Assembly: GCA_040387055.1 (NCBI GenBank)
Contig: JAZKEM010000156.1
Coordinates: 1-33,583 of the forward strand
DNA from: Stenotrophobium sp040387055
Lineage (GTDB): Bacteria > Pseudomonadota > Gammaproteobacteria > Nevskiales > Nevskiaceae
DNA: 33,583 nucleotides
Direction: 5' to 3'
The position numbers were made by a program, and so were the translations under genes. The notes below the pieces were generated by a model. The model saw only the letters and a program-made list of their open reading frames with translations, made no database searches and had not been told where the DNA came from. Each line of letters opens with the position of its first letter. Position 1 is the stretch's first letter. Of this stretch, positions 19,163 through 26,305 are shown piece after piece.

Positions 19163-19196
19163 CCAAATTCCTGTGTCGCAAGAATGTAGCTTGCAT
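19155..19196 (-). pseudogene. Fossil 3' end of the sulfatase-like gene, 13-codon micro-ORF
   Basis: Just before copy 2 of the ligase genes the minus strand reads MQATFLRHRNLDD then stop. The true C-terminus of the sulfatase-like protein at 20472-22385 is LQATLRHGNLND. The remnant therefore came along when the ligase gene was duplicated. It still overlaps the ligase start, as the parent gene does, so it may act as a small coupling ORF. Confidence 0.65.
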
Positions 19197-19240
19197 ACCG
19201 AATAACGGTAGCAGTCGTGTGTTAGAGCATTGTGTCTTAT

Positions 19241-20479
19241 TCAATGGCCCAGTTTCTGTTGGTTTTTTGCCATGAGATACGTCCCGACGATAACGATAAA
19301 GGTCAATGGAATGGCGTGATAGAACATGCCATCAATTAGTGAATAAGCAAAAAATGCTAGTAGCAAGGCCGCAGCGATGCGATGGGCATCTGACCCGGCA
19401 TCTGTGCGCAGGCGATGAAGTGATAGAAGATTAAGGCGCACCCAGAAAACACCCACGATTACTCCCCCTAATAGTCCGAATTCCAATAGCCATTGAACGA
19501 AGGCATTGTGGGGATGAAAAACTTGAGGGGACCGGGGATTGAACAACGTCCGGTATGCGTCCGGGCCGTATCCGAACAGCAAGGCAGTTGGGGTTTCCAA
19601 TAGGCGATAGAGGACCTTGCCCCAGAGCTCAGTGCGGCCACTGGAAATGCCGTCTGCGTCAGTGAGTTGTCCGACGCGTCCTAGGGCATAGTTCCCTTGG
19701 CCTGTAATGAATACCAGTAGGCCTCCGAAGAGGAAGGCTAAGATGGGCGGCAGATAGATTCGCAGAGACTCAACAAATTTTTTGGCGGCGAATGTCAGGC
19801 CGAACACTGCCAATGCGAACAATGCACCCCTGCCTGCTGTTGCAACCGACAAATAGCCGAATAACACAAAAAGTGGGAGAAGTAAGATGCGCTGCCATTG
19901 CCGTGGGGCACTTGCCCAGAAAAGGCAGAGCAGAGCAATGGCTATCATGAGGTCAAAATTGAAGTGCCGGATGTTGCTATATATCGGCGGGATTGCAATT
20001 AGTTCTGACCAGATGTGGGCCTCTGGGGGGGCACCCAAAATCACGGTAATGAACGAGAGCGCTGCAAAGCAAGTCACTGCAATCTTCAGCAAGGCTGCCC
20101 ACCGGAGTCCGGCGTCGCCAGTTCTTTCAAACCAGGCGCAGAGTGCCGCGCCAAACAATAAGGCGGACACATAGAGTCGTGCCTGAGCATTCAACCAGAG
20201 ATCGCCTTGATCAAAGTGCCAGGCTGTTATGCAAAACAGCAGGATCAATGCAGCGAGTTTGACCGTGCGAGTTTTCCACCATTGTTGTATCAGATGGCAA
20301 GCTTCAGGGAGCAGTAGTAGAAAGAAGCCTAAAAGTATCCAACTGGTCAGCGCATTGACCTCTGGGCTGACCATCAAGGTGGTCGCCAAAACGGGAACTG
20401 CAATAACGAGTGGTAGCGCCCACCAAGCAAGCTGTAGGCGGAGTTTCAGCGTTCTTTTTGCAAAGAGCGTATTAATCAT
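19241..20479 (-). CDS. Wzy/O-antigen-ligase-family membrane protein, copy 1 (putative pilin O-oligosaccharyltransferase)
   Basis: A 412-residue polytopic membrane protein of the same family as the gene at 17903-19162. It has SSGRTELWGKV (R282), FGYGPDAYR, and the consensus HPHNAFVQWLLEFGLLGG (H324), closer to the usual HNxFLQxLxExG pattern than copy 2. Known relatives include TfpO, which attaches a glycan to the C-terminal serine of group I pilins in Pseudomonas and Acinetobacter, and WaaL/Wzy enzymes of LPS synthesis. The start overlaps the end of the sulfatase-like gene by 8 bases (ATGATTAA), implying translational coupling. A role in pilin modification is inferred from position; an LPS role is the main alternative, but no other O-antigen genes are nearby. 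Confidence 0.83.
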   Translation of the reverse strand: MINTLFAKRTLKLRLQLAWWALPLVIAVPVLATTLMVSPEVNALTSWILLGFFLLLLPEACHLIQQWWKTRTVKLAALILLFCITAWHFDQGDLWLNAQARLYVSALLFGAALCAWFERTGDAGLRWAALLKIAVTCFAALSFITVILGAPPEAHIWSELIAIPPIYSNIRHFNFDLMIAIALLCLFWASAPRQWQRILLLPLFVLFGYLSVATAGRGALFALAVFGLTFAAKKFVESLRIYLPPILAFLFGGLLVFITGQGNYALGRVGQLTDADGISSGRTELWGKVLYRLLETPTALLFGYGPDAYRTLFNPRSPQVFHPHNAFVQWLLEFGLLGGVIVGVFWVRLNLLSLHRLRTDAGSDAHRIAAALLLAFFAYSLIDGMFYHAIPLTFIVIVGTYLMAKNQQKLGH

Positions 20480-22385
20480 TCAAATTCCCGTGCCGCAAAG
20501 TAGCCTGTAGTTGTTGCTGGTAGGCTTTAATGCGCGTGACATCCGCTGTATTCACGGCAACTTTTCGCGGATTTATTCCTTCCTGAGTCAAGACATAGGT
20601 CACGTACTCCCCGCTTGCTGGGGCGTAATAAGTCAACCGATCCTTGCATCGCACCCCAACATCCTTCGCCACAACCAGTGTGCCTAGCGTGGACTCCTTC
20701 AGTTGCATGAGTCCTTGAGCGCTGACTTCATAGAAGTCGGCGCTTTCCGCCAATAGTTCGCCCGGAGCAATGGTTTTGTAGTTGTTGGCAGCAAGAAATC
20801 TGATGCCGGTTTCCACAGTGATGCATTCTTGGCTTGGATTTAGCCGTGCCACGCCAGTGCGTGCGTAGTCCTCGACGGCACTGCGAATGTCTAGCAGCGA
20901 AGTGAAGTCGTCACGCTCCGCGTGCTGTCCGCTGGCGTGTCCATTGGCGAAAGGTGTCATTGCCAGAACGGCCCGGCTCTGATGCTCGCTGATCAGGGAG
21001 ACGCCATGACCATAGCCGGCAACTTCTAACTCGCCTTCGGGCTCCAATCTGTGGGTCTCCACATCGCCCAGTCCCTCGCCGTGATCTGAGAGGGTAACGA
21101 CCAGCGTATCGTTGAGGCGTCCTTGCGCTGCAAGGCCCTTCATCAACTGGCCAACCTGCTCGTCGACTGCAGTCAAGGCTTCGATATGTTCTCGCCGAAA
21201 GCGGTTCGCATCTTTGATTGTCTTGGTCGAATGCCGACTCTTGAATGGATAGTGTGCGGTCTCAAAATGTACGGCGAGGAACAATGGCTGTGAACCGGCG
21301 GTCTGGTTGAGTAGCTGCTCAACAAAACCGTCAGCGTCATAGTTGGCGAAGGACGCCGTGTTGATATACGAGTAAGGCAGCAGCCACTTTGCCAGTGGGG
21401 TTTGCAACAGCAGATTAGTCAGTGGGGTGTCGTTAACGCGCTGCAGTAAAAAATCCAGCACGCCTGCCTTGGGGCCGACGACATGGTCGAATCCGAAAGA
21501 TTCGTCGATGTTGCAGAAGCGGCGCTCGTCAATCGCAAACACGGTTTTATAGCCCATGCCTTTGAGTGTTGAGGGCAGTAGATTCTTGTGGTCGACGTTT
21601 TCCATATTCCGCAAATTAAAAATCGCGCCATGTTCTGCTGGCGTCTTGCCACTCAGAATGGAAGTCCAAGCGGGGAATGTGCGACCTAGCGGGGTGTAGG
21701 TACGCCGGTAGTGCGTGCTCTGGTTGACGAGGGCTGTAAGGTTCGGAAGATCTTTGCCGGCGGCATCCCAGATTTCTGCCGACAAGGAATCAACGCCGAT
21801 TAGAATGATATTGCGTGCCGTTGATTGAGCCGTAGCATTGCTGTTTGGTGGCAGCAAAACGACTATCAGGCCTATGGCCGTGATGATGGCGGCGACAGTT
21901 AGTCTGCGCCGTGGCAATTCAGCTCGTGTTGTCCAGAGCGCCCAGGCTGAGCCTAGGCTGAGTAATATCGCTGCCGCGGCTGCAACGCTCGGCTTACCGA
22001 TAGCGGCAAATGTAAATGTGTAATTGGAGAGCGGAAACAGGGTGCCATTGACGGCGACCAGTAATACCCAGCATCCGAACAGAAATAGCAGACGCGTAAG
22101 ACTAGGGGAAAGTTTGCTGGCTTTGGAAAAACGATGAGCTAGCGTGATCAACATGACGTACGCAAGGATCAGTAATCCGAGGTGAGTCAAGATATTCCGG
22201 GCGATCTCAAATTGCACCAACGGTGTCGAGACTGCCTCATCAAATAAAGACAGGGCGCGTTTGCTTCCGGATGCTAGAAGCTCAGTTGGTTCCAGCAAGA
22301 AGGGCGCGTAATAGGCCAGTATAAATGCGCCGAACCAAGCCAGATGACGGGCTATTTTTATGGCGCAAGCAGTGATGCGAGACAT
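20472..22385 (-). CDS. Sulfatase-like membrane transferase (LtaS/EptA architecture)
   Basis: A 637-residue protein with five hydrophobic segments at about 11-30, 65-83, 97-113, 125-150 and 163-179, then a large periplasmic alkaline-phosphatase-superfamily domain. Metal and catalytic residues are visible: D199 (IILIGVDSLS), the presumed threonine nucleophile T236 in GRTFPAWTSILSGKTPAEHG, D434/H435 (LSDHGEGLGD) and H460 (YGHGVSL). This is the layout of phosphoethanolamine and phosphoglycerol transferases, but the TFPAWTS..G..P..HG motif is closer to phosphodiesterase-type members. The substrate is unknown; decoration of pilin or of its glycan is an inference from position between pilA and two ligase genes. 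The ATG at 22385 is used because an upstream frame runs through the pilA terminator. Confidence 0.82.
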   Translation of the reverse strand: MSRITACAIKIARHLAWFGAFILAYYAPFLLEPTELLASGSKRALSLFDEAVSTPLVQFEIARNILTHLGLLILAYVMLITLAHRFSKASKLSPSLTRLLFLFGCWVLLVAVNGTLFPLSNYTFTFAAIGKPSVAAAAAILLSLGSAWALWTTRAELPRRRLTVAAIITAIGLIVVLLPPNSNATAQSTARNIILIGVDSLSAEIWDAAGKDLPNLTALVNQSTHYRRTYTPLGRTFPAWTSILSGKTPAEHGAIFNLRNMENVDHKNLLPSTLKGMGYKTVFAIDERRFCNIDESFGFDHVVGPKAGVLDFLLQRVNDTPLTNLLLQTPLAKWLLPYSYINTASFANYDADGFVEQLLNQTAGSQPLFLAVHFETAHYPFKSRHSTKTIKDANRFRREHIEALTAVDEQVGQLMKGLAAQGRLNDTLVVTLSDHGEGLGDVETHRLEPEGELEVAGYGHGVSLISEHQSRAVLAMTPFANGHASGQHAERDDFTSLLDIRSAVEDYARTGVARLNPSQECITVETGIRFLAANNYKTIAPGELLAESADFYEVSAQGLMQLKESTLGTLVVAKDVGVRCKDRLTYYAPASGEYVTYVLTQEGINPRKVAVNTADVTRIKAYQQQLQATLRHGNLND

Positions 22386-22396
22386 GGCAGTTCCAT

Positions 22397-22430
22397 AACA
22401 AGAAAGCCCCAGTGCCAAGGCACTGGGGCT
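22397..22430 (-). terminator. Intrinsic terminator of pilA
   Basis: A perfect 12-pair stem (22405-22416 with 22419-22430; two central bases, so the tip must open slightly) followed on the minus strand by TTCTTGTT. It lies 53 bases after the pilA stop and only 12-19 bases before the start codon of the sulfatase-like gene. Confidence 0.85.
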
Positions 22431-22482
22431 CCACAACTAGGCATCAGACTAATGCAGCAGCCTGATGTGATGACTGACTAAA

Positions 22483-22899
22483 TTACGAACCTACAACGCG
22501 GCAGTCAGCTGGAACATACTTGAACTTGGCTGCAGATGAGGTAGCGCAAGCCCAAGCGATTGGACCCGAGCTGCCGCCACTTGGGGTCAGCGTCATTTGA
22601 ACGTCTTTTGCTTTATCGTTCATGATTACCGTGACTTTACCGGTAGTGCCGTCGCAAGCAACAGAAGTAACGTTGCCTGCTGCGCTTAAGTTAGCGCCAG
22701 CGCAGCGATCAGTGCTGCTGTTAGCCATGTTCTCAGAAACAGTGGCCTTGAGACCGCTAGCGAGCGACAAGCCTTCCGTAACACGAGCGCGGACAACATA
22801 ATCCTGATAAGCAGGCAGTGCGATTGCAGCCAGGATGCCGATGATTGCGACAACGATCATCAGTTCGATCAGGGTGAAGCCCTTTTGCATCTTATTCAT
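22483..22899 (-). CDS. pilA: Type IV major pilin PilA
   Basis: A 138-residue type IVa prepilin with the short class III leader MNKMQKG, cleaved before F8, then FTLIELMIVVAIIGILAAIALPAYQDYVVRARVTEGL with the invariant E at mature position 5. The globular part has four cysteines (C66, C82, C118, C133); C118 and C133 bound the C-terminal disulphide loop in the pattern W-A-C...Y-V-P-A-D-C-R typical of pilins. The protein ends in serine (RVVGS). GGAG lies 8 bases before the start. A sigma-54 promoter match lies about 60 bases upstream and a terminator follows. The gene heads the pilus block; PilB, PilC and PilD are encoded downstream. Confidence 0.96.
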   Translation of the reverse strand: MNKMQKGFTLIELMIVVAIIGILAAIALPAYQDYVVRARVTEGLSLASGLKATVSENMANSSTDRCAGANLSAAGNVTSVACDGTTGKVTVIMNDKAKDVQMTLTPSGGSSGPIAWACATSSAAKFKYVPADCRVVGS

Positions 22900-22960
22900 T
22901 GGTGAGTCTCCGATTGATTTGGAATTCTTGAGAGTTAAGAAAGCCCCCGCAAACTTTTAA

Positions 22961-22975
22961 GCGCTATTCGTGCCA
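22961..22975 (-). promoter_or_regulatory. Sigma-54 (RpoN) promoter of pilA
   Basis: On the minus strand, TGGCACG-AATA-GCGC: the -24 element TGGCACG is perfect and the invariant GC of the -12 element is at the exact spacing (consensus TGGCACG-N4-TTGC); two T's of the -12 box are replaced. It would start transcription near 22950, about 50 bases before the pilA ATG. RpoN with PilR drives pilA in characterised pseudomonads. An AT-rich tract (about 22988-23024) upstream could give the bend needed for activator contact. Confidence 0.72.
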
Positions 22976-23068
22976 GCACCGACTTAGAGAAATTAAATAA
23001 TTAAAACAATTAATTAAAAATTAAACCTCGCGTCAATGCCAGGCAATTTCAGATACAAATGGTCCTGT

Positions 23069-23087
23069 TGTGACAATTAACGTCACA
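23069..23087. promoter_or_regulatory. Inverted repeat TGTGAC-N7-GTCACA, possible operator
   Basis: Two perfect 6-base arms separated by AATTAAC lie between the AT-rich tract and the leuS leader. The outer TGTGA/TCACA halves look like a CRP site, but the spacing is 9 bases rather than 6, so CRP is unlikely. The regulator, if any, is unknown; it could act on leuS or pilA. Confidence 0.4.
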
Positions 23088-23258
23088 TTTAGCGTTAGGG
23101 TAGTGCCGCAAAATTGGGGAATAAAATCGGGTCTGTTCATGCTGCCGAGGCTAAACATCAAAACCCTGCAGCAGACGACAAGACTGCATAACGTGAAATT
23201 AGCAGTCACACGCCCTAGACTACGCGCCCTTTCTGTAGCTTTTTCAGTGTGTTCTCCC

Positions 23259-25715
23259 ATGCAAGAGCAGTATCAACCCGCCGACGTCGAGCGCGCAGCC
23301 CAGGGTTTTTGGGAATCTAGCCAGTCCTTTAAAGCAGTCGAGGACAAGAGCCGCGAGAAGTTTTACTGCCTGGCGATGTTCCCGTATCCGTCCGGCCGTC
23401 TGCACATGGGCCATGTGCGCAACTACACCATTGGCGACGTGATCGCGCGCTACCAGCGCATGCTCGGCAAGAACGTGATGCAGCCGATGGGCTTTGACGC
23501 CTTTGGCCTGCCTGCTGAAAACGCGGCGATGAAATCCGGTGTGCCACCGGCCGAGTGGACTTACGCCAACATGGATTACATGCGCGAGCAGCTCAAGCAG
23601 CTGGGTCTTGCGTATGACTGGAGCCGCGAGCTCGCCACCTGCAAGCCTGACTATTACCGTTGGGAGCAGTGGCTGTTTGTGCAGCTCTATAAAAAAGGCT
23701 TGGTCTATCGCAAGAACTCCATCGTTAATTGGGACCCGGTGGACAACACTGTGCTCGCCAATGAGCAGGTTATTGATGGTCGCGGTTGGCGCTCAGGCGC
23801 ATTGGTTGAGCAGCGCGAGATTCCACAGTGGTTCCTCAAGATCACCGCCTACGCTGAAGAATTGCTGACAGATCTGAAGACGCTGCAAGGCTGGCCCGAC
23901 GCGGTCAAGACCATGCAGGAAAACTGGATTGGTCGCAGCGAAGGTGTTGAGATTGATTTCAAGCTCACATCAGGCGACGGCAATCTCACCGTCTACACCA
24001 CGCGTCCTGACACCTTATATGGCGTGACCTTTGTCAGCGTCGCCGCGCAGCATCCGCTGGCACTCGCTGCCGCGCAGCGCGATGCCAAGGTTGCGACCTT
24101 CATCGAAGACGCCAAGAAAATGGGCGTTGCTGAAGCCACGCTGGAAACGATGGAGAAGAAGGGCGTCGCGCTCGGCATCGACGTCATTCATCCGCTCACC
24201 GGCGAGAAGGTTCCGGTATGGGCCGCCAACTTTGTGTTGATGAGCTATGGCAGCGGTGCGGTCATGGCCGTGCCTGCGCACGATCAGCGCGATTATGAAT
24301 TTGCGAAGGTCTATAGCTTGCCGATCAAGGCAGTGATTGCTGCGGACGCTTCCGCACAAGCGCCAGATATCAGTGCCGCTGCATTCACAGAAGACGGCAT
24401 CTGCATCAACTCCGCTGAATTCAACGGCCTCAATTTCCAACAGGCTTTCGACGGCATCGCCTCCAAGCTCGTCGCTATCGGCCAAGGTCGCAAGCGCGTT
24501 AACTATCGCCTGCGTGACTGGGGCGTTTCGCGTCAGCGTTATTGGGGCTGTCCGATCCCGATCATTTATTGCAAAACCTGCGGCGATTTGCCGGTGTCGG
24601 AAGAGCAGTTGCCTGTTGTGTTGCCTGAAGGCTTGATGCCAGACGGTGCCGCTAGTCCACTCACCAAAACACCTTCGTTCTACGAATGCGCATGCCCCAA
24701 GTGCGGCGAGCCTGCGCGTCGTGAGACGGACACCTTCGATACCTTCTTCGAATCGTCCTGGTACTACGCACGCTACGCTTGCCCAGATAGCGACAAGGCG
24801 ATGCTTGATGAGCGCGCTTCGTACTGGTTGCCGGTTGATCAATACGTCGGTGGTATCGAACACGCGATTCTGCATTTGCTCTACGCACGCTTCTTCCAAA
24901 AGCTGATGCGCGACTGCGGTTTGCCAGTTGCGGCCAACGAGCCGTTCACTCGCTTGCTCACGCAAGGCATGGTGCTGAAAGACGGCGCCAAGATGTCCAA
25001 GTCCAAGGGCAATACCGTCGATCCTGAAGAAATTCTGAAATCGCATGGAGCCGACGCCTGCCGTCTGTTCATGATGTTCACCGCGCCGCCCGAGCAGAGC
25101 TTGGAGTGGAGCGATGCGGGCATCGACGGCGCTGGTCGCTTCCTCAAGCGTCTGTGGCGCTTGGTGTTCGATCATGTTGTTGCAGGCCCGGTGCAAGCGC
25201 TGGATAAAGCTGCGCTCACCGGTCCGCAAAAAGATCTGCGTCGCAAGGTGCACCAAACCATTCAGAAGTTTGGTGACGATATGGGTCGTCGTTACAGCTA
25301 CAACACCGCCGTTGCTGCGGCGATGGAGTTGGTCAACGCGATCTATAAGTTTGAAGACCGCACACCGAATGCACGCGCTGTGTTGCAAGAAGCGCTGGAA
25401 GGTTTGGTCGCCGGCCTCGCGCCGATCGTGCCGCACATCAGTCATGAACTCTGGCAGCAGCTCGGCCATAAAGAAGCCGTGATTGACGCGCGCTTCCCGC
25501 TGGTTGATGCCGATGCGTTGATCTCCGATTCGATCACCCTTGCTGTGCAGGTTAACGGTAAATTGCGTGGACAGATTCAGGTCGCGGTAGGTGCAACGCA
25601 GGAGCAAATTATCGCAGCCGCTTTGGCGGAACCTGGCGTGCACAAGTTTGTGGATGGCCTAGAGCTGAAAAAGAAAATCGTTGTCCCCGGAAAACTTGTA
25701 AGCTTCGTCGTGTGA
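23259..25715 (+). CDS. leuS: Leucyl-tRNA synthetase
   Basis: Class I synthetase charging tRNA-Leu; 818 residues from the ATG at 23259, which gives the family N-terminus MQEQYQPADVE. HMGH is at 49-52, the CP1 editing domain has TTRPDTLYGVTF and GSGAVMAVPAHDQRD, and KMSKS is at 578-582. Between QGMVL and KMSKS there are only four residues (KDGA), whereas E. coli LeuRS (860 residues) has an insertion of about 45 residues there, so the leucine-specific domain appears to be missing; this accounts for the short length. No ribosome-binding site is clear. The stop overlaps the lptE start (GTGA). Confidence 0.97.
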   Translation: MQEQYQPADVERAAQGFWESSQSFKAVEDKSREKFYCLAMFPYPSGRLHMGHVRNYTIGDVIARYQRMLGKNVMQPMGFDAFGLPAENAAMKSGVPPAEWTYANMDYMREQLKQLGLAYDWSRELATCKPDYYRWEQWLFVQLYKKGLVYRKNSIVNWDPVDNTVLANEQVIDGRGWRSGALVEQREIPQWFLKITAYAEELLTDLKTLQGWPDAVKTMQENWIGRSEGVEIDFKLTSGDGNLTVYTTRPDTLYGVTFVSVAAQHPLALAAAQRDAKVATFIEDAKKMGVAEATLETMEKKGVALGIDVIHPLTGEKVPVWAANFVLMSYGSGAVMAVPAHDQRDYEFAKVYSLPIKAVIAADASAQAPDISAAAFTEDGICINSAEFNGLNFQQAFDGIASKLVAIGQGRKRVNYRLRDWGVSRQRYWGCPIPIIYCKTCGDLPVSEEQLPVVLPEGLMPDGAASPLTKTPSFYECACPKCGEPARRETDTFDTFFESSWYYARYACPDSDKAMLDERASYWLPVDQYVGGIEHAILHLLYARFFQKLMRDCGLPVAANEPFTRLLTQGMVLKDGAKMSKSKGNTVDPEEILKSHGADACRLFMMFTAPPEQSLEWSDAGIDGAGRFLKRLWRLVFDHVVAGPVQALDKAALTGPQKDLRRKVHQTIQKFGDDMGRRYSYNTAVAAAMELVNAIYKFEDRTPNARAVLQEALEGLVAGLAPIVPHISHELWQQLGHKEAVIDARFPLVDADALISDSITLAVQVNGKLRGQIQVAVGATQEQIIAAALAEPGVHKFVDGLELKKKIVVPGKLVSFVV

Positions 25716-26305
25716 AAAACACTCGAGCCCCAAGCGTGCGCATCACCTTAGCTATTTTCTTGGCCACTTTGCTGGCGGGCTGTGGTTTTCATCTGGCTGG
25801 TAGCCGCCCGCTGCCGGAGCCATTGAAAACCACGTATATCGACGTGATTGCCCCGTACCGCGTTTCTGAGCCACCGCTAGAAGTGGCGTTGCGAACGCTA
25901 ATCCAGCGTCGCGGCGGGCTCGTAAAAAGCAGTACAGAAGGCGCGCGTTCGATTATCAAGCTGTCCAATCTCAAGGAATCACGTTTTGTGTTGTCGATTG
26001 GTGTCGACGGCAAAGTGCTTGAGTTCCAGTTGGTAACGAGCGTGACCTACCAGGTGAACGTTGGCGATAAAGTGCTGATGCCACCCGATACGCTGAGCCT
26101 GTCACGCAGCTACAGTTTTAACGCACAGCAAGTGCTGGCAAAAGATGCTGAAGAGGCGCGTTTGCGTCAGTACATTCAGAGCGAGTTGGCAGAACTGTTG
26201 TTATTGCGAATGGAAGCGGTATTGGGGCGCAGCACCGCTGAAGCCACTGGCACTAGCCCAGCTGTCGAGCCAGCAAGCTCACCGGATGCAGTAGTTCAGC
26301 CTTAA
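25712..26305 (+). CDS. lptE: LPS-assembly lipoprotein LptE
   Basis: The outer-membrane lipoprotein that plugs LptD and helps place lipopolysaccharide in the outer leaflet. The 197-residue precursor has a signal peptide ending in the lipobox LLAGC with C24, followed by GFHLAGSRPLPEPLKTTYID, typical of LptE/RlpB; the C-terminal tail is rich in A, E, S and P. It starts at GTG overlapping the leuS stop, the usual leuS-lptE pairing. In many proteobacteria holA follows; here a convergent gene does, and the two coding regions overlap by 53 bases at their 3' ends. Confidence 0.93.
   Translation: MKNTRAPSVRITLAIFLATLLAGCGFHLAGSRPLPEPLKTTYIDVIAPYRVSEPPLEVALRTLIQRRGGLVKSSTEGARSIIKLSNLKESRFVLSIGVDGKVLEFQLVTSVTYQVNVGDKVLMPPDTLSLSRSYSFNAQQVLAKDAEEARLRQYIQSELAELLLLRMEAVLGRSTAEATGTSPAVEPASSPDAVVQP

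Larger units (their letters stand above)
17903..20513. repeat. Tandem duplication of a ligase gene, period 1317 bp
   Basis: The units start at 19196 and 20513 (minus strand) and run through the two ligase-like genes. By hand alignment the first 340 residues match with no gaps at about 68 percent identity, but residues 81-140 match at 57 of 60. In that block the DNA is also about 93 percent identical (for example 18785-18901 against 20102-20218, eight differences), including silent sites, whereas other parts are far more diverged. Confidence 0.9.
22900..23258. other. Divergent control region between pilA and leuS
   Basis: This 359-base region holds the pilA leader and sigma-54 promoter (22961-22975), an AT-rich tract at about 22988-23024, an inverted repeat at 23069-23087, and the leuS leader. 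An open frame in phase with leuS runs from 23070, but its codons do not resemble LeuRS and I treat it as chance. I see no convincing leuS promoter; TAAAAT at 23122-23127 is a weak -10 candidate. Confidence 0.6.

Noticed and set aside
22386..22436. Longer N-terminus for the sulfatase-like gene.
   Set aside because: These codons lie within the pilA terminator stem; the ATG at 22385 starts just before the first membrane segment.
23069..23087. CRP binding site upstream of leuS.
   Set aside because: The half-sites TGTGA and TCACA are separated by 9 bases rather than the 6 required.
23070..23258. Open frame of 63 codons in phase with and upstream of leuS.
   Set aside because: It does not resemble any LeuRS N-terminus, while the ATG at 23259 gives the family start; the extension is chance.
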